Below, piece by piece: positions 37,318-48,994 of a stretch of 64,000 nucleotides of DNA (the stretch's first letter is position 1; each line of letters begins with the position of its first letter). The stretch comes from Persicaria tinctoria. Its lineage: Eukaryota; Streptophyta; Magnoliopsida; Caryophyllales; Polygonaceae. The stretch lies in the NCBI GenBank assembly GCA_037127255.1, contig JBANSL010000017.1:70680857-70744856 (forward strand). Reading direction: 5' to 3'. The notes beneath the pieces were generated by a model. The model worked only from the letters and a program-made list of their open reading frames with translations. It was not told where the DNA came from and did not search any database. The position numbers and the translations under genes were made by a program.

Positions 37318-38076
37318 CTATAGCCTTTGATTATCAAGAAGTTGTTGTAAAACGGAGCCATCGTCTTTGTGCACAATAAGCCCATCAATATAATCGCGGA
37401 CCTCCTTGGCTACGATCCTCTGCAGCGTCGTCATCATCAAGCTCTCCTGCACCTTCATTAGATCATGATCATCTTCACTCCCTTTCCTGGCCCTCGCCGC
37501 ACCGAATCCCTCCTCCGTGCCACGTGGCAGCTCCACGCTCCCTCCCGGCGGCATCAGCGTCAGCACCGTCACCGGGCCTCCGGATCGATCCTTCGCGTCT
37601 TCAACTGAATCGGACCCCGACGAAACCACTACCGACGCCTCCGCGCGCGGTCGCTTCAAATCCCTAGGGGAGTCAGACTCCGAGGCCGACGAAACGGCGG
37701 AGATCGGGCGGCGGCCGCGGCGGCGGAGCGTGGAGTTCCAGTGGTTCTTGACAGCGTTGTCCGTGCGGCCCGGGAGGAGCCGGGCGATCGCCGCCCACTT
37801 GTTCCCGCGCGCCGCGTGCTCGCGCACGATGACGCCGTCCTCGAGTGGCGTGAACGGCCGGTGGTGAACGCCGGGGCTGAGGTGGTTGCACCACCGCAGC
37901 CGGCACGACTTCCCCGACCGGCTCGGTACCCCGGCCGCGATCTCTGACCAGTTATGGGCTCCGTGCCGCTCCACCTGCTTCTTCAGCGCCGCGTCCTCCT
38001 CCTGGCTCCACGATCCCCTCACCCGCTCCCCGCCGCCGCCGTAACCACCACCGCCGATGGCCATTCCAAATTTCAA
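37318..38076 (-). CDS. R2R3-MYB transcription factor, subgroup 22-like
   Basis: A single-exon 252-aa protein. R2 spans about residues 20-69 with Trp at 23, 43 and 62 (RGSWSQEED...[16 protein letters not shown]). R3 spans about 72-120 with Phe in place of the first Trp (PFTPLED...[20 protein letters not shown]). [16 protein letters not shown] and [10 protein letters not shown] point to the MYB44/70/73/77 clade, which is likewise intronless. A C-terminal VLTLMPPGG motif and [13 protein letters not shown] helix resemble the conserved tail of that group. Known members regulate stress, ABA and auxin responses in the nucleus. The gene is very GC-rich compared with its flanks. Start could be Met1 or Met5 (38064), before the Gly-rich stretch. 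Confidence 0.9.
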   Translation of the reverse strand: MKFGMAIGGGGYGGGGERVRGSWSQEEDAALKKQVERHGAHNWSEIAAGVPSRSGKSCRLRWCNHLSPGVHHRPFTPLEDGVIVREHAARGNKWAAIARLLPGRTDNAVKNHWNSTLRRRGRRPISAVSSASESDSPRDLKRPRAEASVVVSSGSDSVEDAKDRSGGPVTVLTLMPPGGSVELPRGTEEGFGAARARKGSEDDHDLMKVQESLMMTTLQRIVAKEVRDYIDGLIVHKDDGSVLQQLLDNQRL

Positions 38077-39499
38077 AATCTTGATTTTAATTGGAAAAAA
38101 AAAGTTAGTTGGGATTGAGGCGTGAAGGAGTGGAAGAGATCAAAAGTGTGATTTATAGAACGGAAGAGATCGAGAGAGGTGGGAGGAGTGGGGAGTTATA
38201 ACTGAATTCATAACCGTTTATTTTTATTTTTTTGTGATTTGTGACGTGATTTGCACGTTACTAATCAACTATTAGTTGCTCTAATTAAGGTTTGTTCAAC
38301 GGCCGTCATAAGAAAAGGACATTAATTTAATTTAGTAGGCAGAAATTAATTATATGAGAATTTAAAAATATTTTAGGTATTCAATCTAAATTTAAAAAAT
38401 TAAGATTTAAAATTAATTATTGAGTTTTTTTTTTTTTTTAAAGATTTATAAAATTTGTAAGTAGGTTTTTGAAATTTTACAATTAGAAAACGTGGGGATA
38501 CTACGGTACGGATTGTTGCTGCCAATTAAAAAAAGTAGTTATGATTTTTTAAGTTAAGATTAATATTAATATTAATCGTTATTGTTATTATTATCCTAGA
38601 TAATAGTCTTAGTTTCGCCTTGTGTTGAATTGGTTTAAGTGAGAAACGATATAGGCATATTTTCACCAATCTTAATTGGTTTAAGTGAGAAACAATATAG
38701 GCATATTTTACATTGATAATATAAGAAATTCAATATAAGTCAGGGTTATTTTTTATAATGTTAATTGGTTTTACGATGGAACTCATTAATCTTGTGTACT
38801 CGTTAATCTTGTGTACTCGTCTTGATTAGCGTACGGTACATTCGAGTTCTATTTCTGTAGCTTGATTCTTGTTTCATTTTGAATAAAATTCGAGGCCCTG
38901 CCTCGCACCAAAAAAAAAACATTCGGACGTGTGACCCTTCACATCATATGACCTACCAGAATTTAAAATGGTACATCAGAGTTGTGTGGTTTGGGATCCT
39001 GGTTAGTCTGGAAAATCAGTTTACCATTGAATTAAGGTGCACCTTACTTCTTACCATTGGATCTAATCGATCGAGACAAAGTCAGTTTACCTTGATACGT
39101 GACTTTTACTAGTTACATCATGTCCTCAGAATTTACCACATTTTGCAAACACAAGAAATCAAACACGCCTACATTTCCATTGAATAAGAGTCTACTCTAT
39201 ACCCTTAGAACTCATACAGGCTATATATTCTTACTTGCAACCAAACAAAGCCCAATCCCAATACAGATCCATCCATCTACTTCACAAATCCATTAATATA
39301 GACAAATGTCAAAACAAAAGAAAAAAGAATTTGCTTATCAACTCTATATGTAGCACATATCCATGAGCATAATATCGTTGTTTCAATAATACCAATCTCA
39401 TTATCTTGAATGGCTCTGTCCGATCAAATCACCTTTTAGCGACGGTTTGTTGGTTTATAGAGATACTTATAGATCGTCCACCAACACAGAGTCTTTAGC
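38077..39499. other. MYB upstream region and bHLH 3' flank; no gene
   Basis: 38077-38200 is probably MYB 5' UTR and core promoter (minus strand). 38627-38712 is a ~47-bp tandem duplication (TTGGTTTAAGTGAGAAAC twice, then ATATAGGCATATTTT). 38795-38822 repeats CTTGTGTACTCGT. The rest is AT-rich without coding signal. Confidence 0.45.
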
Positions 39500-41661
39500 T
39501 CAACTCACACTAGAAGGAAACAACAGCCTTTGCCTCCGGCTGGTGAGGCGGAACCCGGGCGAGGACGTGTTGCAAAACGATGCAATCCTACTCAACTGCG
39601 CCTTGAGCTGCTGCTTAAGCGACGCAACCGGGATAGCCGGACCGCCTTGGTCCGCGGTGGCGCCGCTCAGGATCAGGACGGTTTTGACTCTGCCTCCCAA
39701 GCAAGCAATCTCGGCCCCAACCGCCATCAGCTTGAGCCCCTTGAGGGCCCTTAGGAGGTCCTTGAACAGCTCCGGCCGGTCCTCGCAGCTGAGGGTGGCC
39801 TTGATCAGGACGTCGGACCCGAAGCAGTCTTCGACTATGACCTCGTCGATCTCCGATGGGATCGTTACGCCCTTGCTCGTCTCCTGCGCCTTCTTCTTCA
39901 GCTCCTTGACATGGTCCACTGAGCTTCCTAGAAGGGCTGCCTTGTCCATCTACAATTAAAAAAAAAACAATTGCACACTTTTAAAACACATTTTTTTACC
40001 ACTGATTTTGCGGCGAGGATCCTCTGGTCCACTTTTATTTATTGGTTGAAAGCAATTATTAAACTACCACATTTATTAAGAAAAATAATTAAATAATTTG
40101 GCACGTTCAGTTAAGCGATACGAACTATATAATGGACCATAGAGTGCGGACTAAGTGATTTCAACCTCTAATTTCGACCAAAAAGTAAGATTACTAAATT
40201 TGTATATGATATTTTGATGGACTAATTTTTTTGTAATTAATTGGTTTTAAAATGAAACCTAATCAGACTCGTTCTCGGTCTTATATAAGTTATATGTTAA
40301 GTTTTTCTAGTTCGCATCAACTTTTTTAAAAAAAAAAAAATACAACTTGTATATATATGATGATCTAAAAGGGGTTATTATATGCACAACCAAAATATCG
40401 TCAAGCATACGGTCACAATGTTTGCTTCTAGGGTTAGTAGACATTTTTTTTTTTACGAAAAACGATTTGTTGACACTGGCTTTCAAAGCTGGCATAATGT
40501 CTGCCTGCTTTGGAAGCTGGTGTCAACATATGTTTTTAGGGAAAAAATATATATCTACCTAGAAGCGTAATCACACACTTAACGAAAAATTCATTGTGAA
40601 CCATGTCGAGATGGTCGAGCCAGAAATAATCTTAGATTACCCGATGATCCCCGGTTCGATTCTCAGATGTGACCGCTCTATAATTACCAAAATGAAGGAA
40701 AATTTATTGTGCATATTGAAATTTGAGGCAATTTTTTTAAAACAATTTAATGGGTGTTTTTATAAAAGGAAAAAGCACTTGCATTATGAGCTAGTGATGT
40801 GATGATGTACCAACCTGATTTTCCCAATCATGATAACTCACTAGGGCTAAAAAAAATTCTTCTATGTGATATATTGTCACTTATGGTATGTATTTATTAA
40901 TCCAATAGTATATATATAAGCAAATCATAATTTTGGGTAATGTAGAGTGTGGTAAAACTATATAAAAATATGTACACATATATATACATAAAAACTGCTC
41001 AGTGTTAAACTCATTCTCTGTCATCAAAAGGCCCCATTTCTCTGAAGACATAGTACAATAAACAAAATGACTACTGTATGATTAACCCTAATGTAACCAT
41101 AGCTAGCTGTCATTTCCGATTGGCTGTCGGTCGACCGATCAGATCCAACAATAAGATTGCGATGTGATCGGATAATATATCCGATCACATCCAGTCACAA
41201 ATAGTACCTTCTTACGCTATGAGGTCATGAGTTCAATTCCCCATATCGTCATGTTTGTAGTAAAGGCAAAAAAAAAAAAAAGGCTTTACAGCTTAAAAAA
41301 TTACCTTCTCAGATCTGGGAATCAGCTTCCTGAGGCGAGCGAGCTGAGCATTGATCCTGTCTCGACGCCTCTTCTCGGCTTGGCTATGGCTCTTGGAAGA
41401 GCCCGCGGCAGCAGCAGCAGCAGCCCCGAGGTCGTCTCCAGGCGGAAGCGACCAATCCGGTGGACTATTCGAGAAGCCCGGAAACTGATCAGAGGACATC
41501 ATGAAGCAATCATGATCAGCTGCTGCTGCAGGCAGCATCTGAAGCTGATCATGGGGGCTCCAAACAGGAACCGAGGATACCGAATGGGGCGTGTTTGGAT
41601 CCGTTGTGTTCTCAAGGGAGTACCGGTGCCTGTTTGGGAGCCCATCTGCAGCCATTGCCAA
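39500..41661 (-). CDS. bHLH transcription factor, TMO5-like (bHLH30/32/106/107 group)
   Basis: Exon 1 is 41305-41661 and exon 2 is 39500-39949, phase 0, giving 268 aa. The basic region SHSQAEKRRRDRINAQLARL (about 90-109) has the His-Glu-Arg set of E/G-box binders. The helix-loop-helix crosses the splice junction (LRKLIPRSEK | MDKAALLGSSVDHVKELKKK). Residues about 165-230 form the ACT-like domain (VLIKATLSCEDRPELFKDLL, GGRVKTVLILSG), and the C terminus is RLTSRRQRLLFPSSVS, as in the bHLH106/107 subgroup. Known relatives dimerise with LHW-type bHLHs in vascular cell division or act in salt response. A poly-Ala run lies before the basic region. The 1.36-kb intron holds a SINE copy (40606-40692) and another B-box plus poly(A) insertion near 41205-41283. 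Confidence 0.9.
40606..40692 (+). mobile_element. tRNA-derived SINE fragment (family copy 2), in bHLH intron
   Basis: The stretch has GGTTCGATTCTCAGATGTGACCGCTCTATAATTACCA wording in the same order and spacing as copy 1 at 10670-10767 (GGTTCGA, then GACCGCTCT/GGCCGCTCT, then TTACCA). The B box GGTTCGATTC starts at 40652. The A-box half is diverged. Its orientation is opposite to bHLH transcription. Confidence 0.6.
41205..41283 (+). mobile_element. B-box plus poly(A) retroposon-like fragment
   Basis: GAGTTCAATTCC (B-box-like) near 41227 is followed about 30 bp later by a run of 13 A residues ending near 41281. It sits in the bHLH intron just beyond the splice donor. It may be a short SINE remnant; no target duplication is confirmed. 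Confidence 0.35.
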
Positions 41662-42422
41662 ACAATGCCTTAATACAAGAGGGTTAAATAAAGATTGAAA
41701 TGTTGATAGCTATATGGCATCTGTTTCAGGCCCTCTTAATATATAGCCCAAATTAAATGTCTCAGTCAATCTACTGTTTTAATTCTGTACTGCCAAATTG
41801 ATGTGTTATGTGTTGTTTTGTATGAATTATGATGTATATTCCCTTCTGTTGTGCTGATTGGATTTGGGGATAAGTTTTACCGATTCGAAAACGGAAAATG
41901 GAAAACGGAAATGATAAGATGGAACACGAGAAAACGGATCGAAAACCCGTCTTTAAAAGGGCAAATTGTTAAAAAAAAAAAAGGTTATTTTTATATGCAC
42001 GGTCAAAATTTTGTCAAATTTACTGCCATTTTCCGATTTTCTGTATCGATAAACATTTTTTGTTCCGAAAAAAAAACTTATCGACTCGGAAAGTCGGATG
42101 GTTTTCAAGGGTAGGTGTAGGTTTTTAACTTTGTAGTAAATGTGCAATGATCAAGGGATGTAATTTTGGAATAGTTAGGATGGTCACCTCAAAATGGATT
42201 TTTTTAGATTCGGGAAATATGGAAGTTATGAATTCAAACTTTTGGGGGTTGAATTTTCCTCCCTTCTGTCTAAAATCAAATCTTAAATAGTTGAGATTTT
42301 TCGGTTTTGAGTCTACATCCAAACTGTGTACAAAATCTTATTTTACCCTGCATCCAAAATAACAAATCTTATTTTACCCTTATCAAAATAATTTCTGTAT
42401 TAACTCGCATTAATTACAACCA
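41662..42422. promoter_or_regulatory. bHLH upstream region
   Basis: This probably includes the 5' UTR and promoter of the leftward bHLH gene up to a Helitron 5' end at 42423. 41870-42130 has a GAAAACGGAAAATGGAAAACGG-like purine stretch and poly(A) runs. No ORF with recognisable content. Confidence 0.35.
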
Positions 42423-45400
42423 TCTATTTATATTATAATATAATACTAAAGAAGAAGTCGCCTACGACACGTGACGGCTTCTCATTTAATGTAAGTTTTT
42501 TTTTTTTTTTGGATTTGTTAATTAAATAATTGCATATTTAAGTAATTAGAGTATTTATTAATTAAAGTATATATTTTCCGATAGGATTTTGCCGAATCCC
42601 GGGTGGTTATGATTTTGGATCAGACCAAGAGATGTTAATTAATTAATTTTCCGATCAGTTACGATTGGATTACGTTGTTACGATTTCATTTCATTTTCAT
42701 ATTATACCGAGAGTATGTAATTGATTGTAAATGAATTTAGACGGTAGTAATTGATTCTCTAATTGAAAGATATAGAGGAAGGTAAGATTGACGTAGATGT
42801 AGATTTTATTTTCAACCGAGCTACCCACAAAACCAACGAGCTATCCATAATGACAAATACTAAAGGTAAGACTCTCATAGTGAATAATAATAGGAAGCAT
42901 AAAAAAATGTATGTTAAATATTATTTTAGTTTATGCGTTTGTGAGATTCATTTCGGTTTGATTGAGTTAAATCAATTGATGACGGAGTTCTTTAATCACG
43001 TTTGTATGGATTAGTTTCGTTTTGATTAAATTCCTTAATCACGTTTTTTATTTAGTTTATTTGTTTATGAGGATTAGTTTCGATCGTTATGGAGTTCATT
43101 CTGGAGTTTATACATTTGAATTAATCTTTTTTGTTTTCTGACGATGAAAACGTTGAGTGTAGCAGTCGAAAATTTCATTACCTAGACGAGTTACTACAAC
43201 AACACCTAAACACCACAAGAATCCGATGGAATATTATTGTTCGCATATTGAGAACGTCTAGGTCCCTAAGCTACAATGATCCTGGAAAACTTCATTCGAT
43301 TGACAATTTGACATGATTTTGATAGATGAAAAGGTAATGGTGTTTAAATATTCGTTAGTTTGTTTACACTGTCCGATCTAATCATGTATTTGAAATTGAA
43401 GGTGTCAATTAGATTTTGGTCTCGATTGGATTTTATATGTTGATGTGACATATTCTCCTTTAATATAGGAATATTAACCAATTAGTTATTTTTCAATTTT
43501 TAAATAAACTATTATTTATTATAAATCAAATTACGTTTTTAAATACGTAATTAATTCATTAATTCATTTTTCCCTAAATCTTAACCGACTGAATTTCTTT
43601 TTAAAATTTTGTTTATTAATTTCATTAAAATTATTTTAAATTGGATATTATTGCAATTTTGAATTTGAATAACAATTCGGATAAACTTAAATAAATTAAA
43701 AAATCTAATTGGTTTTCTTTTTATTATTTATTATAAATCAAATTAATTATTTAAATACATAAGTAATTAATTAATTCGTTTTTTCCCTAAATCTTAACCG
43801 ATTGATTTTCTTTTTAAATTTCTTTTTATTAATTTCATTAAAATTATTTTGAATTGGATATTATTGCAATTTTGAATTTGAATAACAATTCGGATAAACT
43901 TAAATAACTTTAAAAATCTAATTGGTTTTCTTTTTCTTATTTATTATAAATCAAATTACTTATTTAAATACGTAATTAATTCATTCATTCATTTTCCCTA
44001 AATCTTAACCGATTGATTTTTTTTAATTTCTTTTTATTAATTTTGTTAAAATTATTTTGAATTGGATATTATTGCAATTTTGAATTTGAATAACAATTCG
44101 GATAAATTTAAATAAATAAATAAATCTAATTGGTTTTCTTTTTATTATTTATTATAAATCAAATTACTTATTTAAATACATAATTAATTAATTAATTTGT
44201 TTCTTCCCTAAATCTTAACCGATTGATTTTCTTTTTAAATTTCTTTTTATTAATTTCATTAAAATTATTTTAAATTGGATATTATTGCAATTTTGAATTT
44301 GAATAACAATTCGGATAAACTTAAATAACTTTAAAAATCTAATTGGTTTTCTTTTTCTTATTTATTATAAATCAAATTACTTATTTAAATACATAATTAA
44401 TTCATTCATTCATTCATTCATTTTCCCTAAATCTTAACCGGTTGATTTTCTTTTTAAATTTCTTTTTATTAATTTTGCTAAAATTATTTTGAATTGGATA
44501 TTATTGCAATTTTGAATTTTAATAACAATTCAGATAAACTTAAATAAGTAAAAAAATCTATATTGGATCTTTTCAATAAGATTTATATACAAAATACCCT
44601 CGTGTCTTCAATTCTATAAATTCTTTCATCTCTCCATCAATGTGTCTTCCTCACTATAAGTTTTTTTATTGATCATTCTAATTTATTTTAAATTTCTTGC
44701 AATCTTGTCATCGATTAATTTTTAGCATTTTATCTTTCTGCTTTGTTTGTTTGTTTATAATTTATTCGAATTAACTCTTAATTAGTATGTGCATGCAATT
44801 GTTTGATTATAGGATAGTGTAAAAGTAAAACTTTGAGAATCGACTTGATTTAGTTCAATTTGTGTTTTTCTACCCCCACTCCATAACTTTATAGTTTTCG
44901 AGGTGAGTAATGTACAAAAATCTATTCTATAATTATAATTTACAAATTCAACTATTAATGTCTTTCTATGACCTTTTATCTTAATGTGGAGGGTTTTATT
45001 TCTCTATTGGGATAAAAAAAATTCCCTATATTTTCAAAATCTTACTTCTTTTTCATTAAAATAAATATGTACCCGTGTTAAAGATGTTATAGGTAATCTA
45101 ATTTGACCAATTATCGATTCTGTTGCACTCACATTTATCTAAAAATTAAGATCTATATGTTTGTAGTTTGCCGTTGTTGATGTGAATTCCCATTTCTCCC
45201 TTTATTATGTTTGATTTGAAACATATGCAATTGTTAGTGAAATCTCTTTTAATATATATGTACGGTAAAAAAAAATCTCAACTATTTATACTAAGAGATA
45301 AAAACAAATCTCAAGTATACCTAACAAATCACAATAGATAAATTTACTAAACAATTTTCAAATATAAATAATACATATTCATTTACATTGTTCCACAATA

Positions 45401-45758
45401 TAATTGAAAGATGACACATGTATTCAAAGATGACATATTCGAAGAGAAGAAGAATAAATTAAAGAAAAAAAATTCGATCCAACTCTAAATAAAAATATAT
45501 TTCATTTATAATTTATGATTATTTTTACATCCATGCATTTGGGTACAAATATTAATCAACAATGGGATAAAATTTTGTCTTTAATTACAAATTTTCAAAA
45601 AAAATTTACCGTTAACTATATATTTATTAACAATGTTTAGATGTGAATAGTGGTACTTTGAGTTTAAAGTTTCTTTATAAAAAAAATTATACATTTTCTA
45701 CTATTAAACATATTAATATTAAAAAAAGACCCGCACAAATGTGCGGGTACTAAACTAG
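42423..45758 (+). mobile_element. non-autonomous Helitron, 3.3 kb
   Basis: The 5' end TCTATTTATATTATAATATA, followed by AAGAAGTCGCC and CACGTGAC, has the usual plant Helitron start. The 3' end has a perfect hairpin, CCCGCAC-AAAT-GTGCGGG (45730-45747), then CTAG at 45755-45758. It lies between A (42422) and T (45759), the expected target. There is no Rep/helicase ORF. About one third of its length is a ~211-bp tandem repeat array (43480-44565). Confidence 0.8.
43480..44565. repeat. ~211-bp tandem repeat, about five copies, inside the Helitron
   Basis: Each unit runs from AATTGGTTTTCTTTTT through TCTTAACCGATTGATTTTC and GAATTGGATATTATTGCAAT to GGATAAACTTAAATAA. Unit starts fall near 43705, 43917, 44127 and 44338, plus a diverged first unit from about 43480. 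Divergence between units is a few percent plus small indels in an ATTC microrepeat. Confidence 0.85.
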
Positions 45759-46061
45759 TTTTCCTCCTAACAAAAAAAAAACTTTTCCCACAAATAGAAC
45801 ACCACAAACATTGTTGATGATATACTAAGTAAATTACATATAATCTCCCATAAATTACACGTAGTACTAGTTTTCACATAACCGTTTATAAAATTATAAA
45901 TTATAGAAAATCGCCCGTAAATTATACCGTATTTGTTTCAGTCTCAGAAGATCACCTATCAGTTAAATTTTCATTTGTAAAGATAAGAATGCCCACCTAT
46001 CTTATTTTTTAAAAGCAATAATATAATTTTTTAAAAAGTAATAATTTAGGTTTGATCTTTA

Positions 46062-46871
46062 TTTTTTTTTATTAGAAAAAAGTTCGGGCATCCTTGCGGA
46101 TGAGGTCTGAAAGACCGGGATTGTTGTAAATATCAATACCCCAGGCAGAGTGACAAATGTGTGCAACCTTATCAGTCACTCTATTGCCCAAACGGGGTAC
46201 ATGAAAGAAGTCTGTCGATAGTAAAAGTTGGACGTCTGATAAAATGAGTTTGAGTTCAATTTCCCAATGACATCTAGACTTGTTATTGAGATGGTTTATT
46301 ATTATGCTGGAATCTCCTTCAATTTGAATTTTGTCAATATGAAGATCAAGAACATGTTGTACCCCAAGTTTGAGTGCTAGGGCTTCCGCTGTTAAAGCGC
46401 TTTTTGTACCTAGCTTTTGGTATCCAATGTGTATCGGTTGTCCATTCCACTCCCCGATAACCACACCAGCAGTGCTGTCGTTATTTGTGATTGTAGATCC
46501 GTTAAATTTGAGTTTGAATATTCCACTTTGCGGTTTTCTCCACATAATCTTACGCTCCTTGGTCTTCTTTTTTGGATTGCCTAAGCTTTGTGGTTTAGGG
46601 TGGGGGTTCTCGTCAAGAGTACTGTCATATCGGAGTGTGTTGCTCCAGTTTGTCTCGTGATTTTTAATGAGGCATAAGGTGACGTATATGGAAGAAATAG
46701 GTATTTGTTTAAAGATTTGTTGGTTTCGGACGTGCCAGCTTTCGTCTGGTGCAAGGAGGAGCGGAAGGAATGGAGGAAGAGATGAGGGAGAGATGGTGAG
46801 AGGGGAAGAGCGGATGACATGGGAGTTTGAAGCGGCAAGGAGTAGAAGAGGAGGCTGAGCTCCCAAGCCTC
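46062..46871 (-). pseudogene. RNase H-like retrocopy or LINE 3' end, poly(A)-tailed
   Basis: The minus-strand ORF 46072-46866 (264 aa) ends in an RVT_3-type RNase H domain: IFKLKFNGSTITNNDSTAGV, then LTAEALALKLGVQ, IEGDSSIIINHL and VPRLGNRVTDKVAH. Glu and two Asp positions of the catalytic set are present, but the first Asp (NFDG) is Asn. An N-terminal part, WHVRNQQIFKQ, resembles the tail of LINE reverse transcriptases. A run of nine T just inside the left edge (46062-46070) is a poly(A) tail on the minus strand. The 16-bp word TTAGGTTTGATCTTTA occurs at 46046-46061 and again at 48616-48631, consistent with a target duplication spanning the insertion plus later nested elements. A working gene is unlikely. 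Confidence 0.65.
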
Positions 46872-47715
46872 AGACCATCCGCAACCATGGGATAACCTAT
46901 TTCCCTCTTTTTTTCTCATCTTCCTATCAAAACTTTACAACTCATTTATTTTTTTGTTTAAAATAATTTTTACCTTTTCTAAAAGGTTTCCTCTACAACC
47001 ATGGGAAACCTCTTTTACCTCTTTTCAAATTTATTTTTATTTTTTTCTTTTCCTTTATATATCTTTCCCTTTATTATATGTGTATCATTATATATTATTG
47101 TAAATTATTTTTATTTATAATTTTATAAATAAATAAAAATAGAAAGTAATTAATATAAATATATTTTATTACATCTAGATTAAAATAAAAAAAAGTTAGA
47201 AAGATTATAACATACGTAAATACTAATCGAACTACTTATAAATTCGGATTATAGCATTTGTAACATCACTTGAAATTGAGGATTTTTGAGAAGATTTGGA
47301 TCAAAAGGCATATTTGGAATGGGTGGAGTATTTGGATTATTGTGATCCATAGTTAAGAAAATAGGTGCACCTACAGTAGATCAAGATGGGGGTATATATT
47401 AGGGTAAAATTATGCTCTAATTATAGAAAAAAATAAAATTAAACCAATGGGATATTTTATTTTAAAAAATAATGAAATATAAATATAGTTTTATTTCATT
47501 TTAAACACTATTACAAGTAATAAATCTAAATGGAAAAGAGAATATCCTACTTTATTATTAAAAAAAAGGAAAATAAAATTAGAAAAGGGAAGAGGTTACC
47601 TCTCTCTATCAAAGTAACCCCTTCCTACCCCTTACCTTAAGGTAAACCCCACAACCATGGGCTTACCTTTTAGCAACCTTAAGGTAGGTAAAACTCATGG
47701 TTGCTCATGCTATCA
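46872..47715. mobile_element. AT-rich MITE with CAACCATGGG-type ends
   Basis: The left end GACCATCCGCAACCATGGG is mirrored at the right (minus strand AGCATGAGCAACCATGAG). Inner copies of ACAACCATGGG lie at 46997-47010 and 47650-47662, so the ends carry repeated words. The ~840-bp body has no coding capacity. It resembles the PIF/Harbinger-like MITEs at 22684 and 23064 in its ACCATC/CATGGG words. Confidence 0.5.
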
Positions 47716-47949
47716 GATCTGAAACAGACGAGGAAGGAACAAGGGGATTGGGCGGCTAGGGTTCCAATTACCGATATTTATACACCTCAATATTAGGGTA
47801 AGTTAAATTACGAGGAATAACAAAATAATTCCGCTATTTCTGTTTATAACAATTCTAACCCAATAAACAACAATATTCAACCCAACAATTCATAAAATAA
47901 TATTTGTGTTTCCTTAATTAAATTGACCACGATTTCAATTGGACAAATA

Positions 47950-48500
47950 CAACGGTTCTATCAATCATATTATTTGAGATGTTCTCTATATATATGACAA
48001 TGGTTATTTATATATTCGTTGTCTTTTTAATTACAAGACAACGGTTTTAATTGGGTATAGACAACGGTTATGTCAATCGTATTATTTGAGTTGTCTCGAT
48101 ATCTATGACATCAGTTCTTATTATATTCGTTGTCTTTACAATAACAAAGACAACGGTTTTAATTGGTCATAAACAACAATTCTATCAATCGTATTTTTTG
48201 GTATGTCCTCTATATCTATGACAACGGTTCTTACTATATTCGTTGTCTTTACAATAACAAAGACAATGGTTTTAATTGGTCATAAACAATGGTTCCGTTA
48301 ATCGTATTTTTTGATATGTCCTCTATATCTATGACAACGGTTCTTTGTATATTCGTTGTCTTTGTCATTAGAAAGACAACGGTTTCATTTGTATATAGAC
48401 AACGGTTCTGTCAACCGTATTCTTTGAGATGTCTTCTATATGTATGACAACGGTTCTTTATATATACGTTGTCTTTGCAATTACAAAGACAACGGTTATA
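47950..48500. repeat. ~112-bp minisatellite, five copies (CACTA subterminal)
   Basis: The words GACAACGGTT, TATATTCGTTGTCTTT and TCTATGACAACGGTTCTT recur with unit starts (TTCGTTGTC) near 48015, 48125, 48239, 48353 and 48465. ACAACGG and its complement CCGTTGT occur throughout, resembling subterminal transposase-binding repeats of CACTA elements. Confidence 0.75.
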
Positions 48501-48611
48501 ACTAATAACCGTTGTGCGTCCCCAAAAACTCTAATTTCTGCCAATATAGACAACATTATTTTAAAAACCGTTGTCTATAAGGTGTTGTCTAAAACCATTT
48601 TTGTACTAGTG
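48500..48611. mobile_element. CACTA (En/Spm) terminus
   Basis: The segment ends TTTTTGTACTAGTG at 48611, which on the minus strand reads CACTAGTACAAAAATGG, a standard CACTA terminal inverted repeat. It adjoins the ACAACGG repeat array. The opposite end is not found in the window, so the element is truncated or its other end was deleted. Confidence 0.65.
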
Positions 48612-48994
48612 CAGGTTAGGTTTGATCTTTAACATTGGAAGGAGATGAGACCGATAGGAGACATTGCAAATCTCTACTCTTCACATTGTAAATCCGATAC
48701 AAATATGTTGGTTGAGACATTTATATATGTTTTATAGCGCTGAATTTCCTTTCGAATTTCAAGGTGAAATGTCAAATTGAATAGTAAAATATAGAACATC
48801 TTTTCTTTAAAAACCAATAAGCTTGAATTAGGGGTATTTTAGTATTTTCAAATAAAACAAATAGATATTTAATGGGTGCGAGTGGATTTTGAAAACAAAT
48901 CTAATTTATGAGTGGTTTTCTATCATTTATAATTTTATGGATGATTATGTGAAAATTAGCATAATTTATGGGTGGTTATATATATGTAATTTAC

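Larger units (their letters stand above)
45829..48994. mobile_element. MULE-like TIR element split by a later insertion
   Basis: GTAAATTACATATAATCTCC at 45829 and, on the minus strand from 48994, GTAAATTACATATATATAAC start inverted repeats of about 100 bp that share CCCATAAATTA, TTTTCACATAA and ATAAAATTATAAAT. The ACCACCC-TAAATT wording recalls the TIRs of the MULE at 17429-24062. No clear 9-bp duplication remains. Without the insertion at 46062-48615 it would be about 600 bp. Confidence 0.55.

Noticed and set aside
37517..37947. plus-strand ORFs over the MYB gene
   Set aside because: They are antisense readings of a GC-rich gene; the MYB repeats lie on the minus strand.
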